Shown: one piece after another, positions 52,901 to 64,000 of the stretch
Position numbering within the stretch: the stretch's first letter is position 1
Layout of the letters: each line of letters starts with the position of its first letter
Assembly (NCBI GenBank): GCA_963682055.1
Contig: OY821747.1
Location: forward strand, 19,952,258-20,016,257
Direction of reading: 5' to 3'
From: Primula veris
Taxonomy: Eukaryota > Streptophyta > Magnoliopsida > Ericales > Primulaceae
Length of the DNA stretch: 64,000 bases
The notes under the pieces: model-generated
What the model was told of the DNA's origin: nothing
What the model saw: the letters and a program-made list of their open reading frames with translations, nothing else
Database searches by the model: none
Translations under genes and position numbers: made by a program

Positions 52901-54436
52901 TAAAACTTATAAATATAAACAAAATGTCGAAAAACAAAAAAGTCGGTATAAACCGTGTACTATAGGCCATAAATCCAAGAAAAAAATGAGGAATATTCCC
53001 TACATATGCAAGAACGTTACCTAAACCCTAAAACCAAAACCCTAAACCCTAAAACCTATAAATATAAACAAAATGTCGAAAAACGAAAAAGTCGGTAGAA
53101 ATCGTGTACTATAGGCCATAAATCCAAGAAAAAAAATGAGGAATATTCCCTACATATGCAAGAACATTACCTAAACCCTAAACCTGAAACCCTAAACCCT
53201 GAAACCAAAACCCTAAACCCTAAAACTTATAAATATAAACAAAATGTCGAAAAACAAAAAAGTCGGTAGAAACCGTGTACTATAGGCCATAAATCCAAGA
53301 AAAAAATGAGGAATATTCCCTACATATGCAAGAACATTACCTAAACCTGAAACCCTAAACCCTAAAACCAAAACCCTAAACCCTAAAACCTATAAATATA
53401 AACAAAATGTCGAAAAACAAAAAAGTCGGAAGAAACCGTGTACTATAGGCCATAAATCAAAGAAAAAAAATGAGGAATATTCCCTACATATGCAAGAACA
53501 TTACCTAAACCCTAAAACTAAAACCCTAAACCCTAAAACCAAAACCCTAAACCCTAAACCATACAAATATAAATAAAATGTCAAAAAACAAAAAAGTCGA
53601 TAAAACCCGTGTACTATTGGCCATAAATCCAAGAAAAAAAATGTGGAATATTCCCTACATATGCAAGAACATTACCTAAACCCTAAATCAGAAACCCTAG
53701 ACCCTGAAACCAAAACCCTAAATCCTAAAACTTATAAATATAAACAAAATGTTGAAAAACAAAAAAGTCGGTAGAAACCGTGTACTATAGGCCATAAATC
53801 CAAGAAAAAAAAAAGTGGAATATTCCCTATATATGCAAGAACATTACCTAAACCCTAAACCTGAAACCCTAAACCCTAAAACCAAAACCCTAAACCCTAA
53901 ACCCTAAAACTTATAAATATAAACAAAATGTTGAAAAACAAAAAAGTCGGTAGAAACGTGTACTATAGGCCATAAATCCAAGAAAAAAAATGTGGAATAT
54001 TCCCTACATATGCAAGAACATTACCTAAACCCTAAACCTGAAACCCTAAACCCTGAAACCAAAACCCTAAACCCTAAAACTTATAAATATAAACAAAATG
54101 TCGAAAAACAAAAAAGTCGGTAGAAACCGTGTACTATAGGCCATAAATCCAAGAAAAAAATGAGGAATATTCCCTACATATGCAAGAACGTTACCTAAAC
54201 CCTAAAACCAAAACCCTAAACCCTAAAACCTATAAATATAAACAAAATGTCGAAAAACGAAAAATTCGGTAGAAACCGTGTACTATAGGCCATAAATCCA
54301 AGAAAAAAAATGAGGAATATTCCCTACATATGCAAGAACATTACCTAAACCCTAAAACTAAAAACCTAAACCCTAAACCATACAAATATAAATAAAATGT
54401 CAAAAAACAAAAAAGTCGGTAAAACCCGTGTACTAT
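50000..54436 (+). repeat. Family E, diverged irregular part
   Basis: The monomers are of the same kind but carry more private changes than elsewhere. Examples are CGATAAACCCG near 51123, AAATCAGAAACC near 51208, TCCCTATATATGC near 51349, AACGTTACC near 51712, AAACGAAAAAG near 51780, ACATATGAAAG near 52002 and ATATGGAAG near 52513. The TATGGCCC marks at 51960 and 54437 are 2477 bp apart, about 15 monomers. These marked monomers keep GGAATATTCC, unlike family B. Confidence 0.8.
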
Positions 54437-55262
54437 GGCCCATAAATCCAAGAAAAAAAATGTGGAATATTCCCTACATATGAAAGAACATTACCTAAAC
54501 CCTAAACCAGAAAACCTAAACCCTGAAACCAAAACCCTAAATCCTAAAACTTATAAATATAAACAAAATGTCGAAAAACAAAAAAATCGGTAGAAACCGT
54601 GTACTATAGGCCATAAATCCAAGAAAAAAAAATGTGGAATATTCCCTATATATGCAAGAACATTACCTAAACCCTAAACCTGAAACCCTAAACCCTAAAA
54701 CCAAAACCCTAAACCCTAAAACCTATAAATATAAACAAAATGTCAAAAAACAAAAAAGTCGGTAGAAACGTGTACTATAGGCCATAAATCCAAGAAAAAA
54801 AATGTGGAATATTCCCTACATATGCAAGAACATTACCTAAACCCTAAACCTGAAACCCTGAAACCAAAACCCTAAACCCTAAAACTTATAAATATAAACA
54901 AAATGTCGAAAAACAAAAAAGTCGGTAGAAAACGTGTATTATAGGCCATAAATCCAAGAAAAAAATGAGGAATATTCCCTACATATGGAAGAACATTACC
55001 TAAACCCTAAAACCAAAACCCTAAACCCTAAAACCTATAAATATAAACAAAATGTCGAAAAACAAAAAAGTCGGTAGAAACCGTGTACTATAGGCCATAA
55101 ATCCAAGAAAAAAAATGAGGAATATTCTCTACATATGCAAGAACATTACCTAAACCCTAAAACTAAAACCCTAAACCCTAAAACCAAAACCCTAAACCCT
55201 AAACCATACAAATATAAATAAAATGTCAAAAAACAAAAAAGTCGGTAAAACCCGTGTACTAT
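54437..55262 (+). repeat. Family E 5-mer (826 bp)
   Basis: Two TATGGCCC marks are 826 bp apart. The same spacing recurs at 61949-62774, where the five monomer spacings are 171, 171, 164, 149 and 171. It is the family-E 7-mer with its 158 and 178 monomers removed. Confidence 0.85.
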
Positions 55263-57099
55263 GGCCCATAAATCCAAGAAAAAAAATGTGGAATAATCCC
55301 TACATATGCAAGAACATTACCTAAACCCTAAACCAGAAACCCTAAACCCTGAAACCAAAACCCTAAATCCTAAAATTTATAAATATAAACAAAATGTCGA
55401 AAAACAAAAAAGTCGGTAGAAACCGTGTACTATAGGCCATAAATCCAAGAAAAAAAAATGTGGAATATTCCCTACATATGCAAGAACATTACCTAAACCC
55501 TAAACCTGAAACCCTAAAACCAAAACATTAAAACCTATAAATATAAACAAAATGTCGAAAAACAAAAAAGTCGGTAGAAACCGTGTACTATAGGCCATAA
55601 ATCCAAGAAAAAAAATGAGGAATATTCCCTACATATGCAAGAACATTACCTAAACCCTAAAACTAAAACCCTAAACCCTAAAACCAAAACCCTAAACCCT
55701 AAACCCTAAAACCTATAAATATAAACAAAATGTCGAAAAACAAAAAAGTCGGTAGAAATCGTGTACTATAGGCCATAAATCCAAGAAAAAAAATGTGGAA
55801 TATTCCCTACATATGCAAGAACATTACCTAAACCCTAAACCTGAAACCCTAAACCCTGAAACCAAAACCCTAAACCCTAAAACTTATAAATATAAACAAA
55901 ATGTTGAAAAACAAAAAAGTCGGTAGAAACCGTGTACTATAGGCCATAAATCCAAGAAAAAAATGAGGAATATTCCCTACATATGCAAGAACATTACCTA
56001 AACCTGAAACCCTAAACCCTAAAACCAAAACCTTAAACCCTAAAACCTATAAATATAAACAAAATGTCGAAAAACAAAAAAGTCGGTAGAAACCGTGTAC
56101 TATAGGCCATAAATCAAAGAAAAAAAATGAGGAATATTCCCTACATATGCAAGAACATTACCTAAACCCTAAAACTAAAACCCTAAACCCTAAAACCAAA
56201 ACCCTAAACCCTAAACCATACAAATATAAATAAAATGTCAAAAAACAAAAAAGTCGATAAAACCCGTGTACTATTGGCCATAAATCCAAGAAAAAAAATG
56301 TGGAATACTCCCTACATATGCAAGAACATTACCTAAACCCTAAATCAGAAACCCTAAACCCTGAAACCAAAACCCTAAATCCTAAAACTTATAAATATAA
56401 ACAAAATGTTGAAAAACAAAAAAGTCGGTAGAAACCGTGTACTATAGGCCATAAATCCAAGAAAAAAAAAAGTGGAATATTCCCTATATATGCAAGAATA
56501 TTACCTAAACCCTAAACCTGAAACCCTAAACCCTAAAACCAAAACCCTAAACCCTAAAACCTATAAATATAAACAAAATGTCGAAAAAAAAAAAGTCGGT
56601 AGAAACGTGTACTATAGGCCATAAATCCAAGAAAAAAAATGTGGAATATTCCCTACATATGCAAGAACATTACCTAAACCCTAAACCTGAAACCCTGAAA
56701 CCAAAACCCTAAACCCTAAAACTTATAAATATAAACAAAATGTCGAAAAACAAAAAAGTCGGTAGAAACCGTGTATTATAGGCCATAAATCCAAGAAAAA
56801 AATGAGGAATATTCCCTACATATGGAAGAACATTACCTAAACCCTAAAACCAAAACCCTAAACCCTAAAACCTATAAATATAAACAAAATGTCGAAAAAC
56901 AAAAAAGTCGGTAGAAACCGTGTACTATAGGCCATAAATCCAAGAAAAAAAATGAGGAATATTCTCTACATATGCAAGAACATTACCTAAACCCTAAAAC
57001 TAAAACCCTAAACCCTAAAACCAAAACCCTAAACCCTAAACCATACAAATATAAATAAAATGTCAAAAAACAAAAAAGTCGGTAAAACCCGTGTACTAT
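55263..57099 (+). repeat. Family E 11-mer (1837 bp)
   Basis: Spacings are 171, 158, 178, 171, 163, 171, 171, 170, 164, 149 and 171. Marks include CTAAAATTTATAAAT near 55372, GGAATACTCC near 56306, a 10-A tract with AGTGG near 56462, TCGAAAAAAAAAAG near 56581 and GTGTATTATAGG at 56771. It pairs with the 7-mer that follows into a 2999-bp super-unit. Confidence 0.88.
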
Positions 57100-58261
57100 G
57101 GCCCATAAATCCAAGAAAAAAAATGTGGAATAATCCCTACATATGCAAGAACATTACCTAAACCCTAAACCAGAAACCCTAAACCCTGAAACCAAAACCC
57201 TAAATCCTAAAATTTATAAATATAAACAAAATGTCGAAAAACAAAAAAGTCGGTAGAAACCGTGTACTATAGGCCATAAATCCAAGAAAAAAAAATGTGG
57301 AATATTCCCTACATATGCAAGAACATTACCTAAACCCTAAACCTGAAACCCTAAAACCAAAACCCTAAAACCTATAAATATAAACAAAATGTCGAAAAAC
57401 AAAAAAGTCGGTAGAAACCGTGTACTATAGGCCATAAATCCAAGAAAAAAAATGAGGAATATTCCCTACATATGCAAGAACATTACCTAAACCCTAAAAC
57501 TAAAACCCTAAACCCTAAAACCAAAACCCTAAACCCTAAACCCTAAAACCTATAAATATAAACAAAATGTCGAAAAACAAAAAAGTCGGTAGAAATCGTG
57601 TACTATAGGCCATAAATCCAAGAAAAAAAAAAGTGGAATATTCCCTATATATGCAAGAATATTACCTAAACCCTAAACCTGAAACCCTAAACCCTAAAAC
57701 CAAAACCCTAAACCCTAAAACCTATAAATATAAACAAAATGTCGAAAAAAAAAAAAGTCGGTAGAAACGTGTACTATAGGCCATAAATCCAAGAAAAAAA
57801 ATGTGGAATATTCCCTACATATGCAAGAACATTACCTAAACCCTAAACCTGAAACCCTGAAACCAAAACCCTAAACCCTAAAACTTATAAATATAAACAA
57901 AATGTCGAAAAACAAAAAAGTCGGTAGAAACCGTGTATTATAGGCCATAAATCCAAGAAAAAAATGAGGAATATTCCCTACATATGGAAGAACATTACCT
58001 AAACCCTAAAACCAAAACCCTAAACCCTAAAACCTATAAATATAAACAAAATGTCGAAAAACAAAAAAGTCGGTAGAAACCGTGTACTATAGGCCATAAA
58101 TCCAAGAAAAAAAATGAGGAATATTCTCTACATATGCAAGAACATTACCTAAACCCTAAAACTAAAACCCTAAACCCTAAAACCAAAACCCTAAACCCTA
58201 AACCATACAAATATAAATAAAATGTCAAAAAACAAAAAAGTCGGTAAAACCCGTGTACTAT
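57100..58261 (+). repeat. Family E 7-mer (1162 bp)
   Basis: Spacings are 171, 158, 178, 171, 164, 149 and 171, the 11-mer minus four consecutive monomers. The join is visible: a monomer with AATCGTGTACTATAGG at 57598 continues with the A-tract and AGTGG that belong to another monomer in the 11-mer. The exchange therefore fell in the conserved body at about 57600-57625. Confidence 0.88.
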
Positions 58262-60099
58262 GGCCCATAAATCCAAGAAAAAAAATGTGGAATAATCCCT
58301 ACATATGCAAGAACATTACCTAAACCCTAAACCAGAAACCCTAAACCCTGAAACCAAAACCCTAAATCCTAAAATTTATAAATATAAACAAAATGTCGAA
58401 AAACAAAAAAGTCGGTAGAAACCGTGTACTATAGGCCATAAATCCAAGAAAAAAAAATGTGGAATATTCCCTACATATGCAAGAACATTACCTAAACCCT
58501 AAACCTGAAACCCTAAAACCAAAACCCTAAAACCTATAAATATAAACAAAATGTCGAAAAACAAAAAAGTCGGTAGAAACCGTGTACTATAGGCCATAAA
58601 TCCAAGAAAAAAAATGAGGAATATTCCCTACATATGCAAGAACATTACCTAAACCCTAAAACTAAAACCCTAAACCCTAAAACCAAAACCCTAAACCCTA
58701 AACCCTAAAACCTATAAATATAAACAAAATGTCGAAAAACAAAAAAGTCGGTAAAAATCGTGTACTATAGGCCATAAATCCAAGAAAAAAAATGTGGAAT
58801 ATTCCCTACATATGCAAGAACATTACCTAAACCCTAAACCTGAAACCCTAAACCCTGAAACCAAAACCCTAAACCCTAAAACTTATAAATATAAACAAAA
58901 TGTTGAAAAACAAAAAAGTCGGTAGAAACCGTGTACTATAGGCCATAAATCCAAGAAAAAAATGAGGAATATTCCCTACATATGCAAGAACATTACCTAA
59001 ACCTGAAACCCTAAACCCTAAAACCAAAACCTTAAACCCTAAAACCTATAAATATAAACAAAATGTCGAAAAACAAAAAAGTCGGTAGAAACCGTGTACT
59101 ATAGGCCATAAATCAAAGAAAAAAAATGAGGAATATTCCCTACATATGCAAGAACATTACCTAAACCCTAAAACTAAAACCCTAAACCCTAAAACCAAAA
59201 CCCTAAACCCTAAACCATACAAATATAAATAAAATGTCAAAAAACAAAAAAGTCGATAAAACCCGTGTACTATTGGCCATAAATCCAAGAAAAAAAATGT
59301 GGAATACTCCCTACATATGCAAGAACATTACCTAAACCCTAAATCAGAAACCCTAAACCCTGAAACCAAAACCCTAAATCCTAAAACTTATAAATATAAA
59401 CAAAATGTTGAAAAACAAAAAAGTCGGTAGAAACCGTGTACTATAGGCCATAAATCCAAGAAAAAAAAAAGTGGAATATTCCCTATATATGCAAGAATAT
59501 TACCTAAACCCTAAACCTGAAACCCTAAACCCTAAAACCAAAACCCTAAACCCTAAAACCTATAAATATAAACAAAATGTCGAAAAAAAAAAAAGTCGGT
59601 AGAAACGTGTACTATAGGCCATAAATCCAAGAAAAAAAATGTGGAATATTCCCTACATATGCAAGAACATTACCTAAACCCTAAACCTGAAACCCTGAAA
59701 CCAAAACCCTAAACCCTAAAACTTATAAATATAAACAAAATGTCGAAAAACAAAAAAGTCGGTAGAAACCGTGTATTATAGGCCATAAATCCAAGAAAAA
59801 AATGAGGAATATTCCCTACATATGGAAGAACATTACCTAAACCCTAAAACCAAAACCCTAAACCCTAAAACCTATAAATATAAACAAAATGTCGAAAAAC
59901 AAAAAAGTCGGTAGAAACCGTGTACTATAGGCCATAAATCCAAGAAAAAAAATGAGGAATATTCTCTACATATGCAAGAACATTACCTAAACCCTAAAAC
60001 TAAAACCCTAAACCCTAAAACCAAAACCCTAAACCCTAAACCATACAAATATAAATAAAATGTCAAAAAACAAAAAAGTCGGTAAAACCCGTGTACTAT
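58262..60099 (+). repeat. Family E 11-mer, second copy (1838 bp)
   Basis: It repeats the 55263 unit at a shift of 2999-3000 bp, with the same GGAATACTCC, AGTGG and TATTATAGG variants. CGGTAAAAATCG near 58750 is private to this copy. Confidence 0.88.
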
Positions 60100-61948
60100 G
60101 GCCCATAAATCCAAGAAAAAAAATGTGGAATAATCCCTACATATGCAAGAACATTACCTAAACCCTAAACCAGAAACCCTAAACCCTGAAACCAAAACCC
60201 TAAATCCTAAAATTTATAAATATAAACAAAATGTCGAAAAACAAAAAAGTCGGTAGAAACCGTGTACTATAGGCCATAAATCCAAGAAAAAAAAATGTGG
60301 AATATTCCCTACATATGCAAGAACATTACCTAAACCCTAAACCTGAAACCCTAAAACCAAAACCCTAAAACCTATAAATATAAACAAAATGTCGAAAAAC
60401 AAAAAAGTCGGTAGAAACCGTGTACTATAGGCCATAAATCCAAGAAAAAAAATGAGGAATATTCCCTACATATGCAAGAACATTACCTAAACCCTAAAAC
60501 TAAAACCCTAAACCCTAAAACCAAAACCCTAAACCCTAAACCCTAAAACCTATAAATATAAACAAAATGTCGAAAAACAAAAAAGTCGGTAGAAATCGTG
60601 TACTATAGGCCATAAATCCAAGAAAAAAAATGTGGAATATTCCCTACATATGGAAGAACATTACCTAAACCCTAAACCTGAAACCCTAAACCCTGAAACC
60701 AAAACCCTAAACCCTAAAACTTATAAATATAAACAAAATGTTGAAAAACAAAAAAGTCGGTAGAAACCGTGTACTATAGGCCATAAATCCAAGAAAAAAA
60801 TGAGGAATATTCCCTACATATGCAAGAACATTACCTAAACCTGAAACCCTAAACCCTAAAACCAAAACCTTAAACCCTAAAACCTATAAATATAAACAAA
60901 ATGTCGAAAAACAAAAAAGTCGGTAGAAACCGTGTACTATAGGCCATAAATCAAAGAAAAAAAATGAGAAATATTCCCTACATATGCAAGAACATTACCT
61001 AAACCCTAAAACTAAAACCCTAAACCCTAAAACCAAAACCCTAAACCCTAAACCATACAAATATAAATAAAATGTCAAAAAACAAAAAAGTCGATAAAAC
61101 CCGTGTACTATTGGCCATAAATCCAAGAAAAAAAATGTGGAATATTCCCTACATATGCAAGAACATTACCTAAACCCTAAATCAGAAACCCTAAACCCTG
61201 AAACCAAAACCCTAAATCCTAAAACTTATAAATATAAACAAAATGTTGAAAAACAAAAAAGTCGGTAGAAACCGTGTACTATAGGCCATAAATCCAAGAA
61301 AAAAAGTGGAATATTCCCTATATATGCAAGAATATTACCTAAACCCTAAACCTGAAACCCTAAACCCTAAAACCAAAACCCTAAACCCTAAACCCTAAAA
61401 CCTATAAATATAAACAAAATGTCGAAAAACAAAAAAGTCGGTAGAAACGTGTACTATAGGCCATAAATCCAAGAAAAAAAACGTGGAATATTCCCTACAT
61501 ATGCAAGAACATTACCTAAACCCTAAACCTGAAACCCTAAACCCTGAAACCAAAACCCTAAACCCTAAAACTTATAAATATAAACAAAATGTCGAAAAAC
61601 AAAAAAGTCGGTAGAAACCGTGTACTATAGGCCATAAATCCAAGAAAAAAATGAGGAATATTCCCTACATATGCAAGAACGTTACCTAAACCCTAAAACC
61701 AAAACCCTAAACCCTAAAACCTATAAATATAAACAAAATGTCGAAAAACGAAAAACTCGGTAGAAACCGTGTACTATAGGCCATAAATCCAAGAAAAAAA
61801 ATGAGGAATATTCCCTACATATGCAAGAACATTACCTAAACCCTAAAACTAAAACCCTAAACCCTAAAACCAAAAACCTAAACCCTAAACCATACAAATA
61901 TAAATAAAATGTCAAAAAACAAAAAAGTCGGTAAAACCCGTGTACTAT
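60100..61948 (+). repeat. Family E 11-mer, variant (1849 bp)
   Basis: It begins like the other family-E 11-mers but changes later. It has ATATGGAAG near 60653, GAGAAATATTCC near 60966, a shortened A-tract with AGTGG near 61300, AAAACGTGGAAT near 61480 and AAAAACTCGG near 61751. The last monomers resemble the irregular part at 51-54 kb. Confidence 0.8.
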
Positions 61949-62774
61949 GGCCCATAAATTCAAGAAAAAAAATGTGGAATATTCCCTACATATGCAAGAA
62001 CATTACCTAAACCCTAAACCAGAAACCCTAAACCCTGAAACCAAAACCCTAAATCCTAAAACTTATAAATATAAACAAAATGTCGAAAAACAAAAAAGTC
62101 GGTAGAAACCGTGTACTATAGGCCATAAATCCAAGAAAAAAAAATGTGGAATATTCCCTATATATGCAAGAACATTACCTAAACCCTAAACCTGAAACCC
62201 TAAAACCAAAACCCTAAACCCTAAACCCTAAAACCTATAAATATAAACAAAATGTCAAAAAACAAAAAAGTCGGTAGAAACGTGTACTATAGGCCATAAA
62301 TCCAAGAAAAAAAATGTGGAATATTCCCTACATATGCAAGAACATTACCTAAACCCTAAACCTGAAACCCTGAAACCAAAACCCTAAACCCTAAAACTTA
62401 TAAATATAAACAAAATGTCGAAAAACAAAAAAGTCGGTAGAAACCGTGTATTATAGGCCATAAATCCAAGAAAAAAATGAGGAATATTCCCTACATATGG
62501 AAGAACATTACCTAAACCCTAAAACCAAAACCCTAAACCCTAAAACCTATAAATATAAACAAAATGTCGAAAAACAAAAAAGTCAGTAGAAACCGTGTAC
62601 TATAGGCCATAAATCCAAGAAAAAAAATGAGGAATATTCTCTACATATGCAAGAACATTACCTAAACCCTAAAACTAAAACCCTAAACCCTAAAACCAAA
62701 ACCCTAAACCCTAAACCATACAAATATAAATAAAATGTCAAAAAACAAAAAAGTCGGTAAAACCCGTGTACTAT
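61949..62774 (+). repeat. Family E 5-mer, second occurrence (826 bp)
   Basis: Spacings are 171, 171, 164, 149 and 171. Its order and length equal the unit at 54437. GTCAGTAG at about 62582 replaces GTCGGTAG, a change also seen near 63595. Confidence 0.85.
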
Positions 62775-64000
62775 GGCCCATAAATCCAAGAAAAAAAATG
62801 TGGAATAATCCCTACATATGCAAGAACATTACCTAAACCCTAAACCAGAAACCCTAAACCCTGAAACCAAAACCCTAAATCCTAAAACTTATAAATATAA
62901 ACAAAATGTCGAAAAACAAAAAAGTCGGTAGAAACCGTGTACTATAGGCCATAAATCCAAGAAAAAAAAATGTGGAATATTCCCTACATATGCAAGAACA
63001 TTACCTAAACCCTAAACCTGAAACCCTAAAACCAATACCCTAAAACCTATAAATATAAACAAAATGTCGAAAAACAAAAAAGTCGGTAGAAACCGTGTAC
63101 TATAGGCCATAAATCCAAGAAAAAAAATGAGAAATATTCCCTACATATGCAAGAACATTACCTAAACCCTAAAACTAAAACCCTAAACCCTAAAACCAAA
63201 ACCCTAAACCCTAAATCCTAAAACCTATAAAAATAAACAAAATGTCGAAAAACAAAAAAGTCGGTAGAAATCGTGTACTATAGGCCATAAATCCAAGAAA
63301 AAAAATGTGGAATATTCCCTACATATGCAAGAACATTACCTAAACCCTAAACCTGAAACCCTAAACCCTGAAACCAAAACCCTAAACCCTAAAACTTATA
63401 AATATAAACAAAATGTTGAAAAACAAAAAAGTCGGTAGAAACCGTGTACTATAGGCCATAAATCCAAGAAAAAAATGAGGAATATTCCCTACATATGCAA
63501 GAACATTACCTAAACCTGAAATCCTAAACCCTAAAACCAAAACCCTAAACCCTAAAACCTTTAAATATAAACAAAATGTCGAAAAACAAAAAAGTCAGTA
63601 GAAACCGTGTACTATAGGCCATAAATCCAAGAAAAAAAATGAGGAATATTCTCTACATATGCAAGAACATTACCTAAACCCTAAAACTAAAACCCTAAAC
63701 CCTAAAACCAAAACCCTAAACCCTAAACCATACAAATATAAATAAAATGTCAAAAAACAAAAAAGTCGGTAAAACCCGTGTACTATTGGCCATAAATCCA
63801 AGAAAAAAAATGTGGAATATTCCCTACATATGCAACAACATTACCTAAACCCTAAACTAGAAACCCTAAACCCTGAAACCAAAACCCTAAATCCTAAAAC
63901 TTATAAATATAAACAAAATGTCGAAAAACAAAAAAGTCGGTAGAAACCGTGTACTATAGGCCATAAATCCAAGAAAAAAAAAATGTGGAATATTCCCTAC
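62775..64000 (+). repeat. Family E, final partial unit
   Basis: About seven monomers continue the family-E order with private changes: AACCAATACCC near 63031, CTATAAAAATAAAC near 63225, CCTTTAAATATAAAC near 63558, TATGCAACAAC near 63830 and AACTAGAAACC near 63855. The window ends inside a monomer at TTCCCTAC, so the array continues. Confidence 0.85.

Larger units (their letters stand above)
1..64000 (+). repeat. Satellite array with telomere-like box, about 385 monomers
   Basis: The whole window is a head-to-tail satellite with no interruption. Each monomer has a conserved body of about 113 bp (ATAAATATAAAC, TGTCGAAAAAC, GTCGGTAGAAACCG, GTGTACTATAGGCC, an A-tract, TGGAATATTCCC, CATATGCAAGAACATTA). 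A variable box of CCCTAAA-like words follows. Distances between successive GTGTACTAT boxes, which I measured from 1 to about 48 kb and in parts of the rest, run from 144 to 221 bp and are mostly 149 to 179. All copies have the same orientation. The window begins and ends inside a monomer, so the array extends on both sides. TTTAGGG-type telomere words point to a plant or green alga. A centromeric, pericentromeric or subtelomeric position is inferred from array size and HOR structure and cannot be decided from sequence alone. Confidence 0.97.

Noticed and set aside
1..64000. CRISPR-like array of repeats and spacers
   Set aside because: Repeat bodies of about 113 bp and boxes of telomere words that recur identically are satellite features. 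The boxes are not unique spacers and no cas genes are present.
1..64000. CENP-B box
   Set aside because: I saw no match to the NTTCGNNNNANNCGGGN pattern on either strand of the consensus. The TTTTTCGACATTTTG stretch on the minus strand lacks the CGGG half.
1..64000. TATA-like promoters at TATAAATATAAA in each monomer
   Set aside because: The motif is present in almost every copy, but in AT-rich DNA it is expected and no transcript, gene or start-site context supports a promoter.
1..64000. Bacterial or phage origin, or iterons
   Set aside because: Plant-type telomere words, monomers of 144-221 bp, HOR structure and 64 kb without coding sequence are unlike bacterial replicons.

Overview
The whole window is one uninterrupted tandem satellite array. 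I see no protein-coding gene, RNA gene, transposon, CRISPR array, rDNA or unique DNA anywhere in the 64 kb. It holds about 385 head-to-tail monomers, all in the same orientation. Each has a conserved body of about 113 bp, AT-rich with A-tracts, followed by a variable box of about 31 to 108 bp made of CCCTAAA, CCCTAAAA, CCCTGAAA and CCAAAACC words. CCCTAAA is the C-rich strand of the TTTAGGG telomere repeat typical of land plants and many green algae. The array is therefore most likely centromeric, pericentromeric or subtelomeric heterochromatin of a plant or related alga; this is inference, and no species can be named from the sequence.

Monomer length (measured between successive GTGTACTAT boxes) takes discrete values: 144, 149-151, 157-158, 163-165, 170-172, 178-179, 185, 192 and 220-221 bp. 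Nearly all the variation is in the telomere-like box. The order of lengths and linked point variants forms a barcode that reveals higher-order repeats (HORs). Layout: (A) 1-12.37 kb, a 14-mer, 13-mer and 10-mer family; (B) 12.4-25.0 kb, an 11-mer of 1820 bp, highly homogeneous; (C) 25.0-33.9 kb, an 11-mer of 1839 bp related to A; (B') 33.9-36.6 kb, 8-mer and 4-mer deletion derivatives of B; (B/C hybrid) 35.9-41.8 kb, a 2953-bp 18-mer duplicated in tandem; (D) 41.8-50 kb, rearranged C-type units including a 10-mer and a duplicated 3-mer; (E) 50-64 kb, a more diverged family with 11-mer, 7-mer and 5-mer forms and a private 1-bp deletion.

The short HORs are exact subtractions of whole monomers from the long ones (14 to 13 or 10; B 11 to 8 to 4; C 11 to 10; E 11 to 7 to 5). 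This is the expected mark of in-register unequal exchange. The two 60-residue open frames, at 13150-13332 and 15006-15188, are identical copies created by a 1856-bp tandem duplication and are not genes. Unit boundaries are set at arbitrary marker bases (the T of TAGTCGG for A, C and D; the GG of TATGGCCC for B and E), because a tandem array has no natural start.
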